64,000 bases of DNA, from positions 3,709,824 through 3,773,823 of the forward strand of contig SSBO01000003.1 of assembly GCA_005281725.1 (NCBI GenBank), written 5' to 3'. The position numbers and the translations under genes are program-made. Source of the DNA: Wuchereria bancrofti. Taxonomy: Eukaryota; Nematoda; Chromadorea; Rhabditida; Onchocercidae. Each line of letters begins with the position of its first letter. Position 1 is the first letter of the stretch. Below the pieces are notes generated by a model. The model saw only the letters and a program-made list of their open reading frames with translations. It was not told the origin of the DNA and searched no databases. Below, one piece after another: positions 37,201 to 50,900 of this stretch.

Positions 37201-38410
37201 ATTTGAATAAATAGATATTTTGTTTACGATTAATAATATTTTGTCTAATTAAAATGATTGAATGAAATAGTAAAATTTACAAACAAATTCAATTTTGATT
37301 TATATGAAATAGTTCCTTTTCTTGTTGAAATAGAAATGTGACAATTATTTCAATATTTTTCATTTCGTATATTTTGCAAACAAATCGAATCTGATTTAAT
37401 TACATCAAAGGTCATTCATTCTATTTATCATTAATTATGGAATACAATAAATTTTTATCAGTTCTGAAATTGCATTTGGTATCGGAATTTTAATTATAAT
37501 AATCTATACAGTTCAAATTATCTAATCACCTACCTTCATTTGTCAAATATCTTCATTCATTGAAATTTCTAAGTTAATTTAGATTTGCTACAGAAATAAA
37601 AAAAAGAAAAACAAACGACACAATCTGTTGTTTTTTAAAATGTTTTGTAGTATTGAGTGTTAAAATGCGTTCATAACGTTTGTAATTTTAAACTTATCTG
37701 ACAAAAAATAAAAAGCAAATTGACAATTAAAATTGAAAGTAACAAATCTGCAATTATCAGTAAAAGTTTGAAATAATTTTCGCAAAAAAAAAACAAATGT
37801 TACAAATAAGGGAAGTGATAAGAGTAAAAATTAAAAATGAACAATTTATCACTTAACATTAGTATTTTTCTTTTTTTCTTGTTTTGAAGAAATATCCGAA
37901 ATTTGCACTTTTTGTATTTGTTATTTGATTTTTTATGCGAAATACTTAAAAATTATTCATTAATGGAGAAATTTGAATAACTTTAATGATAGCAATATTA
38001 AGCATATAGTAATTGTTGTCTAAATTATTTGCAAACATGCAATATTGGCATATTCAGTAATATGATAAAAAGAATAATAGTAATGGATTACTTAAGAATA
38101 ATATTTTATTATTAAAAGCAATATAATTATAGTATTCTATTTTCAAGCAAGAATAGTACGAATATTTAATTTAGACAAAATATTGAAAATTGCTACAGAC
38201 TATTATTATTATTAATTATTATCATTATTATTATGATTATTATTGTTATCGATGAATGCAATTTAAAATCATAATGTCTTAAAATGATAATATCATAAAG
38301 TGATCATATCTTTATCAATATTTTCATTATTGGACAAATATTTAACTTACCTGTCCAACGTAAATCCTTTCTTGACATAAAATATGTAACAACGATTGCT
38401 CCTTCTTCAT
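31284..38410 (-). CDS. Arrestin-domain-containing protein (ARRDC-type)
   Basis: Six phase-consistent exons: 38410-38351, 34659-34366, 34107-33915, 33684-33564, 32906-32831 and 31808-31284; about 422 aa. Exon 1 gives MKKEQSLLH then QERIYVGQ, and exon 2 continues PLKILVEINFI, the arrestin N-domain pattern in which a GQ motif precedes the first beta-strand. The C-domain starts after PKLIQMRPVKVMAVMDI (about residues 124-140). The arrestin signature FVPGETIVIDGEI spans the exon 3/4 junction near residue 180. The fold ends near residue 280 (PDALINLSYHISV). A low-complexity Ser/Pro-rich tail of about 130 residues follows, ending with tandem FPTFYP units. Such proteins are trafficking adaptors, often recruiting ubiquitin ligases through PPxY motifs; no PPxY was seen. 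The first intron is 3.7 kb. Confidence 0.88.
31336..31402 (-). repeat. 24-bp in-frame coding repeat in the arrestin-domain protein tail
   Basis: Three imperfect 24-bp units (starting about 31336, 31360 and 31384 on the plus strand) encode GGFPTFYP-RE, FPTFYP-EE and FPITRY near the C-terminus. All units keep the reading frame. Confidence 0.85.
34660..38350 (-). other. Intron 1 of the arrestin-domain gene
   Basis: A 3.7-kb intron with donor GTAAGT at 38350 and acceptor CATTTTAG at 34660. It is AT-rich, with a short TTA-type microsatellite near 38200-38260 and the palindrome at 36150. No internal exon is needed to keep phase. Confidence 0.7.
36150..36181. repeat. Perfect 32-bp palindrome in intron 1 of the arrestin-domain gene
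   Basis: Centred on CTGCAG, the two 16-bp arms are exact reverse complements with no spacer; the core is CAACACTGCAGTGTTG, flanked by A-runs on one side and T-runs on the other. It could form a cruciform or an RNA hairpin. Confidence 0.9.
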
Positions 38411-38565
38411 AACTATTAATGAATTGCGCTTCAAACTGCTCCTTTTCTCATTTCTTTCACATAACTTTGCCACACCTTATCTTTTTCAAATTTTAACAAA
38501 ACATTCTTGTTGAGAGCACTCTTCAAATAAAATTAAAACTTTAAATACTTCAAATCAGACGTATA

Positions 38566-38625
38566 TGCATGCATGCATGCATACATGCGCGCAACACGCA
38601 CACATACACACAATATATGTACATA
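38566..38625. repeat. ATGC/AC alternating repeat cluster
   Basis: ATGCATGC-type tetranucleotide repeats pass into GCGC and then ACACAC and ATATGTAC-type alternating purine-pyrimidine sequence. It lies about 150 bp upstream of the arrestin-domain gene start, near its likely promoter. Confidence 0.75.
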
Positions 38626-39362
38626 TGAACATGATTGAAGAATGTAGTATCTAAATTGGTACCTGTTTCCATTGTGGGAGCTACCCGGAATTTAATAACA
38701 GTTACCCATTTTGTCCTTTTTATGCCAGATCCTATTTACCTCATTTGTCTTTTTATAATCTACCGAATACCAATAAATATATGACAAAGTTAAATATCAG
38801 ATCAATATGTTTATTTAAAATTATTTTTACAGATAAACTACCACTATGGTTATGATATTAATGATAACTGTACTAATTTGACTAATATATCAAAAGTTTA
38901 TCATATCATATAAAAATAAAAGCAACAAAAATGAAACGAAAAAAGAAATTAGGTTTCTCGCTTAAAATGGATTTTTCGAATTTAAATTTTATGAAATTTT
39001 TAACATCAGTGGTCATTTTTAACTGATTTGAATGGAATTTTCACAGTAAACTTTTTTTTATAAAAAATCATTACTGTTAGTGCTTAAACTCAAACTAAAC
39101 CCAATATTTGTAAATCGATTAGTATATTTTTTAAAAAAAATGGAAAATTAATGCTTAGTACCATTTATTTTATTTTATGCAAGAAATCCTAGCATGTAAT
39201 TTAGAAATGAACAAAAGTTTTTAAAGTATTCATTTTTTTTTTATTTTGCAGACGGAAAATAAAATGAAAAAAGAAAGAAAAAAGAAAATCTGCTTGTTTA
39301 CAATTTTGCTTAATCAATTTAGACATTTTTTTTTGTGAAATTAAACAATTTCATTGTATTCA

Positions 39363-39365
<3 letters not shown>

Positions 39366-39442
<77 letters not shown>
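39366..39442. repeat. (CA)n microsatellite, about 38 units
   Basis: An uninterrupted 77-bp run of alternating C and A. Confidence 0.98.
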
Positions 39443-39444
<2 letters not shown>

Positions 39445-40026
39445 TACCATAAAAACTTAAACATTGCTTTTAAATGGTTTAGTTTTTCCATTGCATTTCT
39501 TAAATTTAAAAATTAAAATTAAACACTTCATTCTCTGCATGAATATTGTTTATGTTTTACCAAGCATAAATATATGAAATTGCAAATGTGAACTTCAATT
39601 TTCAATTTTATTTTAACCTAATATTTTAAAATACATTTTAACGAAACAACTAAATAATGGAAAATAATAAGAAATCGTTTTTTTGGCTTTTTTAATTAAT
39701 TGGTAAAAAACATTATGCTTGAGTGCACAATATACATTTAATACATTATTTTCAGTTTTCTGCCACATTTACATCACAAATGATAAATGGAAATAAATGT
39801 TTTTCTCAATTTGCAAATATTTGAACGATTAAAAAATATTGAAAAATATCAAAGTTCATTAAAATCTTCACTTTTTTTTTAATTTTCAAAAATGATGCAA
39901 TAGAAGAGTGTGAGATAATAATTACATTGAAAATTTTTTCAACAATTAAAAGTAAAAAAAGAGAAAAAAGTTAATTTGAATTACATCAATACATTTTTTC
40001 ATCAGAGAAATATCTCGTACTCATAC

Positions 40027-40130
40027 AGCTATAACAACAACCATAACAACAGCAACTACAACAACAAAAAAATCAGCAATAACAACAACAATAACAATAA
40101 AAGCAACAACAGCAACAGCGATAACAATGC
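40027..40130. repeat. CAA/AAC-rich imperfect trinucleotide repeat
   Basis: Mixed ACAACA, AATAAC and AGCAAC triplets. A similar, weaker patch follows at about 40250-40310. Confidence 0.8.
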
Positions 40131-41528
40131 ATTTTGTCTTCATTCACTTTGATTACCATTTTAATCGGTTTATTTGGCAAATTAATAAATGATAAGCAAT
40201 TATGATAATTAAACTATTTCTATCTGTTATATATATATAACTCTTCGAACAACAATAACTAAATTAGCAAAAACAATAACAGGAACAACAACGATAAAAG
40301 AAAGCAATAGCGGCATCAATGATATTTTTCTTTTTCCTTTTTTCGGCATCAATTAAAAGTCATTCAACAATGATGGGATAAAATCAATAAAAAATCATTT
40401 AACAATGATCAGATGAAGTGCAGTAAGATCAGTTTCATCCTAAATCTGAAATGAACTTAATCAATGAAAAAGTTATTGAAAAATTAGATTTGGTAATTAT
40501 GATTTTAAGCATTTATCTTTCAACTTTTCTCACTGTTCATTTTGTAATAATCATAAAATAATCATTTGGTTAAACATCCATTTTTTTGCCTGTCATTTTA
40601 ATTTCAAACCATTCATTCCTTTTTAATTACTCGTAACAAATGAATAAGTATTTTAAAAATAATTTGATAATAAATGAAATGGATAATCATAAAGAAATGC
40701 TTATATTGCTTGAAATATATTAATGGAATTATTCTGAAATGAAATAATATTCGAAATTAAAGAAAGAAGAGAAATAAATTCAGAAGTTTTTTTTTTGAAC
40801 TAAAACAGGTTTTCAAAATTTCTAGTTTCAAAATTTTTGATAGTATTTGTTTTTATAGCGATTTATTTTAATACGCTTATCTTAATTGTATCATTTTCTT
40901 GCTTTCATATTGTAGTTCTTGAAATGAAAAATTAATTTGCATTACGAAATAACTACAAATGGGCAAATATAATTTTGCATTCCACAAGCAATACGATTTA
41001 AATTTATTGAATCAAATAAATTTGTGAACAAATGTGAGAAAAGATTTAGCTTAAACATTATTCGTTCTTTTAACATTCATTGAAGTCAAGCAAAAAATTT
41101 TCAAATTTTCCGGAAATTTAAAAATATTTGCATTTTTAGAATTTTCCCTCATTTTCGCCTAACATTTAAAGTTAAACCAACTATTATTAATCTTTTGTAA
41201 AAAAAAAGGGAAAAAAGGAATTAATGTTAATTTATTTAAATAAGCACAAATTATGCAATGGGATTTCCGATTCCATTCAATTTCTATGCCTTCCGAAGTC
41301 ATCATTCCGGAAAATATAAGCAGAAAGGATGAAGTGAAGTAAATGCAAGAGATAATTTGAATTCAAATCAAAAAATGTACATCTTTAATTCATTTAACAG
41401 TTAAGAAATAAACAATGAATTTCCAAATGTATCAACTTTCATTTGTTTAATTTTGTTCAGATATTTCGAACGAAAAAAAAAGTTGAAATTACAATAAAAT
41501 AACAGAAAAATTACAAGCAATGAAAAAT

Positions 41529-41548
41529 GAGAGAGAGAGAGAGAGAGA
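41529..41548. repeat. (GA)n microsatellite
   Basis: About ten GA units, followed by a purine-rich stretch. Confidence 0.9.
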
Positions 41549-41756
41549 AGGACACAGACAGAAGGGAAGATGCATGTAAATGTAATTAGTATGATGAGTT
41601 AAGATTTTAATTGTTAATGGAAAGTAAACATTTTGTTTCATTTCAAAAGAATCAATTAATATTACTTAGAAAAATGAACTGTAATTAAATCAAAGCAAAA
41701 AAAAGGAGCTTTAATTAAATCAAAACGAGTAATAATTAAATCAAAGCAAATACATG

Positions 41757-42058
41757 ACGGATAACAATAAACAACAACAATGGTAAACAATGACAGCAAG
41801 AACAACGGCAACGATAACGATAATAATTATAAAATGACAAGAAAAACGGTAACAATATTAACAATAATGAGGACAATAATAACAGCAACAATGATAACGA
41901 CGACAGCAAGAACAGCGGCAACATTAACGATAATTAATAGCAAGGCAATAATGGCAACGATAATAAAAATAGCAATAACAATAATAATAATGGTGATGAT
42001 AATGATAGAAAAAATAAATTACAATGAAAGAAATATTAATAGCAATAATAATCTTTAA
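41757..42058. repeat. AAC/AAT-rich degenerate trinucleotide tract
   Basis: About 300 bp of mixed AACAAT, GATAAC and AATAAT triplets. Several frames on both strands stay open here only because the triplets lack stop codons in those frames; composition and lack of motifs argue against a gene. Confidence 0.8.
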
Positions 42059-43427
42059 TAATTGATAAAAAATATTGCAATTTTTTTTTAATTTTTCAAA
42101 TTTTAAATTATTCTTTTGCTGTTTAAATTCATTTTTCAATTATAAGTGACAATAAAAAATTTGTTCAAACATTCATTTCAATAACAATAATATTAATAGC
42201 TTGTTTCCCTTCATTCAATTTTCAATTATCCAATTGATATGACTAAAGGAAAACCTATCGATCATCCAATGCCTCAATTAAACTACTTCTGGTGCTAATT
42301 AAAATTGTAATAATTGAATTGATGTTATTAATGATGTGATATAATATGACATTAGAGAATTTTTATCCTTTGATTTGACAACTTTTAAAATAAATGATTA
42401 AAAAGCAAAAATATACTGCAACCTTTTGCCTTTTATTTCATGTTTGATTATTTTATTTACGTCATTAAAAGCAGCTGTAAAGTGAATGAAGTTTATCACT
42501 TTAAAATTCTGAAGGAAAAAAAAACAAGCAATAGATCAAAATGATAGAATAAAAAAAATAAGAAAGCGGAAATTTTTTAACACATGTAGAAAAAGTCCTT
42601 TTTTCTTTGTTTTTTTCTGGTTGCAATTTATTTGCTTAGTATTTAAAAAAAAAAATCTTATAGTTCATTTGTATATAATTTAAGTAAATATGCACATTGT
42701 CGATTTTTCTTTTTTTTTACTTAACATATTTCAATTATAAAATTAATATTAATGAAATTATCAAATTTAAATAAAAAAATTAATTGCAATAAATTTTAGA
42801 AGACTCAAAAAAAATGTTAGTATTGACAGTGATTGACGACAATATTATTTATTTGAATTTATATATTTAACGCTAATAGTTTTAGACCAAGCACATTTAA
42901 TATATGATTCATAATAATGATAGTGATAATTATGATAATGGTAATTTTACAATATAAGATTTTTACAAATTTCAAAATACAGATATAAAAATTATCCTGT
43001 GCACTTGCTATTTTTTCCAATTATTTTTAACATTAATGTTACAATTTCTTTTTTTTGTTGTTGTATATTAATATCATTTACTTTCATTTGTTTATTGATA
43101 ATATATTTAGTTACTTTGATTTGTAATATATTAGCTATTAATAATATTATTTACTTTGATTTGTTTATTTAAATTTGACAGATTTTTCTTTTTTCATTTC
43201 ATCATTACAAATTGCATATATATATATATATTAATAGTATTACTATTTATTAATTGTATGAATTGTAATTATTGTTGGTGAAATAATTAATCAATTATTA
43301 GTTGATAATCATAATTAATATGAAATAGTTATTACAATTAAATGTTTCATCCAACAACAATTATTATTATGTAAATGGTGTTGCCAAATGTTGTTATTAT
43401 TAAATGAACTAAATAAGCAAAAGCTAA

Positions 43428-43428
<1 letters not shown>

Positions 43429-43504
<76 letters not shown>
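43429..43504. repeat. (AACT)n tetranucleotide microsatellite, 19 units
   Basis: An uninterrupted 76-bp run of AACT/CTAA repeats. Confidence 0.97.
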
Positions 43505-43659
43505 GTCTCTCATTGATTTGTCTATTTTGGACAAAGGAAGAAATCTTTGTCTTATTGTTTTCACAGGCTCAGCAATAGCAAATATGCATCAAAAAAGCTT
43601 TTCGAAGTTTAATTTTTATTTTTTTTTTTGTTACAAATCCTTTCTAATCATTTCAAAAT

Positions 43660-43965
43660 TGGTATTATCATCATTATCCTCATCATTAACATCAGCATTG
43701 GTATTATTTATCATTATTATTCATTTATTTATTACCATTATTTGCTATTGCTATTATTTATTTTATTATCGTAATTATTTATTTATATTTATTTATTATT
43801 ATTGTTAACTATTATTATTATCATTATTATTAATATCATTATCATTGTCATCACTATTATTATGATGATTATTACTACTGTTGTCGTCATTATTAATATT
43901 ATTATTATCATTATTGTTATCTTATTATTAAATATCGTTTTTATTATTAATTATCATTATTAACT
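43660..43965. repeat. ATT/ATC-rich degenerate trinucleotide tract
   Basis: About 300 bp dominated by ATTATT, ATCATT and ATTGTT triplets, of the same type as the intergenic tract at 41757 but in the opposite orientation. Confidence 0.8.
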
Positions 43966-44202
43966 AATCCTAGCACTCCTACCACAGCTATGAATATTTA
44001 GGAGAGAGTACATTTTTTCTTTTTTTTTTTTTTTGTTCAAGTTTTGTTTAACAAAAAGGAAAAAAGGAGAAAAAGGATCCGAAAAGGGTCATAGATGAAG
44101 AGAGTACATTTTTGGCTATAAAGCTTTTGAAGCTTTAGCTTCATTTTTGGATGTTTTGAAAGCACATTCATTCAATTCATCCATCCACCGACATTTCACG
44201 TT

Positions 44203-44211
<9 letters not shown>

Positions 44212-44235
<24 letters not shown>

Positions 44236-44236
44236 C
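44212..44236. repeat. (TG)n microsatellite
   Basis: About 12 TG units preceded by TATATA and followed by CTGTGTCTGTG. Confidence 0.9.
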
Positions 44237-44997
44237 TGTGTCTGTGTTTATGTATATTTGCATCTAAATGACAATATTTTTGTCACATTAATGTTTATTT
44301 CTGTTTTAGCTATTTGTTGAATAGAATTTTGCTAGTTTATTCATCCCTTCTTTTCTTTTCTTTTTTTTTGCTGTTGAATTTTTTTGATACTTTAGTCTTT
44401 AGAAATTATTAAATTGATAAATTCGTGAATTGCAAAATATTGACTGATTGATTGCTTATAGGGACAAGAAAAAAGTATTCATTTAATATTTAAGGTTGTA
44501 TTTTGGTTAGCAGCAATTTTAAAATTGATCGAATTATTTTCAAGAGTTTCAATTCGGAATTGATTAAGAATTAGATTGAAAGTGGTGACTCATCAATTCA
44601 AATGGATGATCGGTTATGCAATAATAACACTGGTTAGCTTTAATATTTTGAATTTCCACTTTTTTCCGTTTTTCAGTAAATCTTTAGTAAAAATTTTAAG
44701 CTATGAGAGAAAATATAGAAGTGCTGTTGAAATGTCTGTATTAGTAAATGGTGATGATTTGATTCAAAGTAACAGCTGTAGCATTGCTTGGCATTTATAA
44801 ACTAACTTTTCTTCTCTAGCTGCAATAATGAAAATGAAAAAGATAATTTGTGTAATAATTCATAGTGATTTTTTAAATTTTTGTTTTAAAAATATCTTCA
44901 TATTCATCCAGAAATATGTCTTTATGTATTAGTGAGACGTAAATTTTATTTTTTGAATTGATAGATAAGTGAAGGTAGAGATAAAAAATGTTGATCA

Positions 44998-45310
44998 TCC
45001 TGTTGCTGATATTGATGATAATGATGTCGATGATTTTGCCATGTTAGTGATGATGATTTTGACAGGGTTGTCGGTAATAGTAATAATAATGATGATGATG
45101 TAGTGATGCTGTTAATGATGATGGTCCATTGATGATAATGGGAATGTTAATAGTGATTATGATGCGATGATGGTGGTAATAATGATAGTCTTGCTAATAA
45201 TGATAGTACTGTTGCTGATGATATGATAAGGATTATGATGCTAATGACGATTATGATGCTGGCAATGCTAATGATGATTTTCATATTATGAAAGATGATG
45301 ATTTCTATTG
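44998..45310. repeat. GAT/AAT-rich degenerate trinucleotide tract
   Basis: A mixture of GATGAT, AATGAT and TGCTGAT triplets over about 300 bp. Its composition resembles a degenerate form of the GAT/GGT-type units in the minisatellite at 48580. Confidence 0.75.
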
Positions 45311-47965
45311 TTGAAATTAAAATTTCCAGTAAATTCGTTTCGTCATTATATGTAATCAACTAATTAGGCATAAGGCTTTTTATATGATAATTTTATATCT
45401 TATTTTTTAAAATTATCCAGAAATATTAAAAGTGAAACGTATGGAAATTACAGTTTTATAATTCCTTCATATCATACGATTTCAAAATAAGCAAGAACGT
45501 GTTGGCTAAAAGATTTGAATAAATTTGTTTTAATTCGTCGTTTTAATTAATGAAATTGACACGATTTTCGTGAATTTTCTATATTTTATCGAAATCATTT
45601 CAAATGTTTGATTAGAAATAATAAACTATTAATATAAAAAGATTATGCTTAGTGCTATATAGGGATAATTTCTGATGGAATAACTTTTCAAACTTTTTTG
45701 AAAGTACAAATTAACCTTCTAATTTACTAGATATATCTACAGCTTTAACTATTATCACCATTATATCAAGAAGAATTGTTTTACACTATCTGAGATATTG
45801 ATAATAATGATAAAAATTGTCTATGTCAACGAGAATTTCAATGAAATTAAAATTTGAAAATTAATGCTACGTTCATAACATTTTGAATGTTATATAAATG
45901 AACAAGCGAGCATCATTATATTTCGCGTTGCTTAAATCTATCTGATTATAATAGATATTTTACTATTTCTAATTGTTTTATTGTCTACAGATGTTCTATC
46001 TTATCAAAATTTAAAACAAATTTTGATTTCAAACTATTCTGTTTTTAATGTCATCTAGATTTTGTCTGCCAATTAATTTTCTTTTTCCATTTTTTTTAAA
46101 CATTAGTTGGATTATTCTACTTATAAACATACATTGAAAATTTTTCGAAATATGAATGATAGCATAGGTTGTAATCTTTACAAATCTTTTAACATTTGTT
46201 TTTATCACTAATAGCAAACATTATTCTAGTAAGTAATTAAAATAGTGAATTACTTGGTACATTGTTGCTAAAATAAAATAGAAATTGTGAAATGATCCTT
46301 AGTGGCCTTAAATTTTATGATTCATTTGAGTATTCAGATTTAAACGGAACAGATGTTTTCAACATGTCATGTTGCATCCAAAAAAGAAGTACCAACAGGT
46401 GCCAAGATATTGTTCAGGCATTTTACTTTACATTTATGAACAAAATGTAGCTAATATTAAATGATATTTCGAAAACTTTTTCGCTTATTTCTAATTTTAT
46501 CGTCTTCATATCCTAGTCTAACTAACATTTGTATATAATCATTATTAGCCTAGTATTATATGATGTTACAATAACTATAATATAATATAAATAACTATAA
46601 TATATATGATGTTATAGTTATTTTTAATCGTTGCTAACTAATCAACTTTCATAATTTCTTTGCAAAATTAACTATCCGCAAGATATTATATATTTTCAAT
46701 GTTTACTTATCAAATATCACAAGATCTTAAACTTATTTTAATCTTTACTACACAAATATCAAGTATCACAATTATTTTTATTAATTTTTTGCATAAAATA
46801 AAGTTATTATTAATTTAAAAAAAGTTCCACTACTGTTTTATTCAAAGCTTTATGCTAATATATATAAAGGTAAAAGAAATGAATAAATTGCATTATTCTT
46901 TAGCATTTCAATCTTTTACAAAGGTCACTGAAGCGTTAATGTTAGACGCATAATTCATCAAAAAAATAAACGAAAAAAAATTGATTTTATGAGATTGCTT
47001 TTCGAAACTTGTTAACTTCTTTAGTAATCACTTGTAGTGAAATTATTACTATGTAATATATTTTGATTTATTTCTCCTTCACTCTCTTTTCTTCTCTTTC
47101 TTTCTTTTTTTATGTTTTTTTTTTTTTACTTTTTTCTGTTGTTTTTTAAACAGAAAAAAAAGAAAAAAAATAAAAAAGCATGTTTTTAAAGTTATAGCTA
47201 ACTACTACTATTTACTTTAATCAACTCTAGTAATTTGATTCAGTGGTCATTCTTAATGCATTGAGATAACTAGCCATTACTTTAGCAAAATTTTAGTAAT
47301 TTAATCTAAAGGTCACTCTAAAGATAAAGTTAAGATGGCTAATCCAACTTGTAAAGAAAATGACTGAAAAAGAATTTTCATCACTTCAAAGGGAATATTT
47401 GCTTCTCTACCTTCTTTTCTTTTGATATTATTGATATATTCATACCTTCCTTCCTCCTTTCTTTCCTTCTTTCGTCCCCTTCTTTCTTCCTTCTTTCTTT
47501 CTCTCTTTCTTTCTTTCCTTCCGTCCTCCCTTCCTTCCATCTTTTCTCTTTTACCACCTTAAATATGTAAAATTTATTTACACCTTATTTATTACTTTTT
47601 AACTTTAATTTTTTTATCAAGCTATTTCGAATTCATTCAATTTTTTTAACAGAATAAATTGTTTTCTATTCTTCTACACTTTTGTTTGTTTTTTTCTTGA
47701 CCATTTGCAATTTTTTTTGTGTATTTTCTTTTTTAAAGAAAGAAAAAAAAATTTTCTATTTATTATTGAAGCCAATTATTATTGAATTTAAAAATATCTA
47801 ATGTAATCTTCAATTCCTAATTATTAAATTCTAAAAACGATAATATTTTTTCAATGCATTGCTTGTTTGTTTTACTTTTTTAAACTAATGGATTATTTGC
47901 AAATAGAAAAAAAGAAAAAAAAGAATGAAATAGATAATATGGGTTTAGTAATTTTTTTATTTTAG

Positions 47966-50900
47966 GTGTAAATCAAGAACGTATTTGGCAATTACTGCAA
48001 GAATTACGACAACGTGAAAATAACGACGCAGTGAAAGAAGATATACGTATACTTAAACGTGTCCTTCAGGATCTTAATTTTGAACGGCAAAATTATAAGG
48101 CTATTTTTTCATTTATTATATTTCATCAAATTAAATTATATTGAAAGATTTTTTTCCTCTTTCTATTCTTTATCATTCCTTTTCACGCTATTTTACATTA
48201 AATGAAATATTATCAGACTATTATCAGATTATTATCTTCCATCTACTTTTCTTAAATAATTTCTAAACACTTTTTTCATAATAATACATATATCATACAT
48301 GTAATACTAAAAGCTTTTAAAAAAAAAATAAAGGACGTGACGTAAAAATATTTTCCTAATTATTTTTACTTTAGTCATGCAGTGCTAACGCTGAAATACA
48401 TGCACGCAAAAAATAAGTTAAAGTAAAACAATAATAATGAGCTTCTTTTTTTAATAGTAATAGTGATAGCAATAGTAATAATATTAATAATATAGTGTAA
48501 TAATAACGATAGCAATAATACTAATATAATATAATAATAAAGATAATGATGATAGTGCTAATATAATATAATGATAAAGGTAATGATTATAGTGGTAATG
48601 ATGATGATGGTAATGATTATAGTGATAATGATGATGGTGGTAATGATAATGACGATAGTGATGATGATAGTGGTAATGATGATGGTGGTAATGATTATAG
48701 TGATAATGATTATGGTGGTAATGATGATGACGATAGTGATGATAGTGGTAATGATGATGGTGGTAATGATTATAGTGATAATGATTATGGTGGTAATGAT
48801 GATGACGATAGTGATGATAGTGGTAATGATGATGACGATAGTGATGATAGTGGTAATGATGATGGTGGTAATGATTATAGTGATAATGATTATGGTGGTA
48901 ATGATGATGACGATAGTGATGATAGTGGTAATGATGATGACGATAGTGATGATAGTGGTAATGATGATGGTGGTAATGATTATAGTGATAATGATTATGG
49001 TGGTAATGATGATGACGATAGTGATGATAGTGGTAATGATGATGACGATAGTGATGATAGTGGTAATGATGATGGTGGTAATGATTATAGTGATAATGAT
49101 TATGGTGGTAATGATGATGACGATAGTGATGATGGTGGTAATGATTATAGTGATAATGATTATGGTGGTAATGATGATGACGATAGTGATGATGGTGGTA
49201 ATGATTATAGTGATAATGATTATGGTGGTAATGATGATGACGGTAGTGATGATAGTGGTAATGATGATGGTGGTAATGATTATAGTGATAATGATTATGG
49301 TGGTAATGATGATGACGGTAGTGATGATAGTGGTAATGATGATGGTGGTAATGATTATAGTGATAATGATTATGGTGGTAATGATGATGACGATAGTGAT
49401 GATAGTGGTAATGATGATGGTGGTAATGATTATAGTGATAATGATTATGGTGGTAATGATGATGACGATAGTGATGATAGTGGTAATGATGATGGTGGTA
49501 ATGATTATAGTGATAATGATTATGGTGGTAATGATGATGACGATAGTGATGATAGTGGTAATGATGATGGTGGTAATGATTATAGTGATAATGATTATGG
49601 TGGTAATGATGATGACGATAGTGATGATAGTGGTAATGATGATGGTGGTAATGATTATAGTGATAATGATTATGGTGGTAATGATGATGACGATAGTGAT
49701 GATAGTGGTAATGATGATGGTGGTAATGATTATAGTGATAATGATTATGGTGGTAATGATGATGACGATAGTGATGATAGTGGTAATGATGATGGTGGTA
49801 ATGATTATAGTGATAATGATTATGGTGGTAATGATGATGACGATAGTGATGATAGTGGTAATGATGATGGTGGTAATGATTATAGTGATAATGATTATGG
49901 TGGTAATGATGATGACGATGGTGATGATGACTAGTCTTTAACTCTGTCTAATAAGCATTTAGTGACAAATGCTTGATTATTGCTTATTTTGCTCGTAGAA
50001 TTTACACTGAGATTGCACACAAATTAACTCCCACAATTATTCTGTAATGTTTGATCAGATTTTTTTTTTTTGGTTTCGATGAATTTCCGGTAAAACTTTA
50101 TTTTCAAAAGGGATGAAAACAGAGAAAAATAAATGGAAAAAAGGGAAGAAATTCAAAATGAGAATTAAAGAAGAAAATTTTGGTAAAGTAATATTGAAAA
50201 ATTGATATTAAGTGAAATTAAATTTCCAATGCTAAAATGAAATATTTAAGGAAATTTAATTGCATCAGAATTATTGTCATACGATAAAAATATATTTGGA
50301 AGGATGAGAATATTAATTTTCATTTCTTGTAAATATAATTTTTTTCTTTTTTTTGCAGATTTTGTCAAATTTATTTCCTGAAAAAAGTGATCATAAACCT
50401 TTAAATTGTCAAACGATATCATTATCTAATAAATTATTCAAAGTGAAAATTTCAGGTAAGACTTAAATTTGTTTTCTCTTTCTTTCCAGTTACTTTACGA
50501 AGAATTTTTAGTTTTATTATTTCATATTCAAAGAATTTTTCCCTAAAGGATATTACCAAAAAAGCGCATTTGTCCCATTTCAACAAGTTAGCTCTCACAC
50601 TTTATCATTCCATTTTTCCCATGATGACTTATATTTCATTGATTTGTATTGCAGTTGACAATGCATTAAAATTGAATTCAAAATTTCGCAGCCTTCTCAA
50701 GTATCTAGAAAGTGTGTTGCTACCTCGTGTAAAACAAACAGAGGTTTTTATCATTTTTATTTCAATTTCAAATTTTAATTTTTTTTCACAGCAAAATAAA
50801 TTTTATATCAAAATATTGAAAATGTAAGGAAGTATATGTGAATACATGAAATATCTATAAGTATAACGGTAATTAAAAAAAAATACGTACTTTATTTGGC

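Larger units (their letters stand above)
38411..47965. other. Long intergenic or 5'-intron region rich in simple repeats
   Basis: About 9.5 kb between the arrestin-domain gene start (-) and the first recognised PDZ-gene exon (+). The PDZ gene needs at least one earlier exon ending in phase 1, so part of this is probably its first intron or promoter. It holds CA, TG, GA, AACT, AAC/CAA, ATT and GAT-type simple repeats, listed separately. No protein-coding exon was recognised. Confidence 0.5.

Noticed and set aside
41736..42139. Several overlapping open frames on both strands
   Set aside because: They coincide with AAC/AAT triplet repeats; the composition is repetitive and no splice or homology support exists.
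43518..43808. Open frame of 96 codons following the AACT microsatellite
   Set aside because: Most of it is encoded by ATT-type triplets, and no motif or splice context supports it.
48571..49941. A 456-codon open frame rich in Met, Val and Ile
   Set aside because: It is produced entirely by the 75-bp repeat, which lacks stops in this frame. It lies inside an intron and has no recognisable domain.
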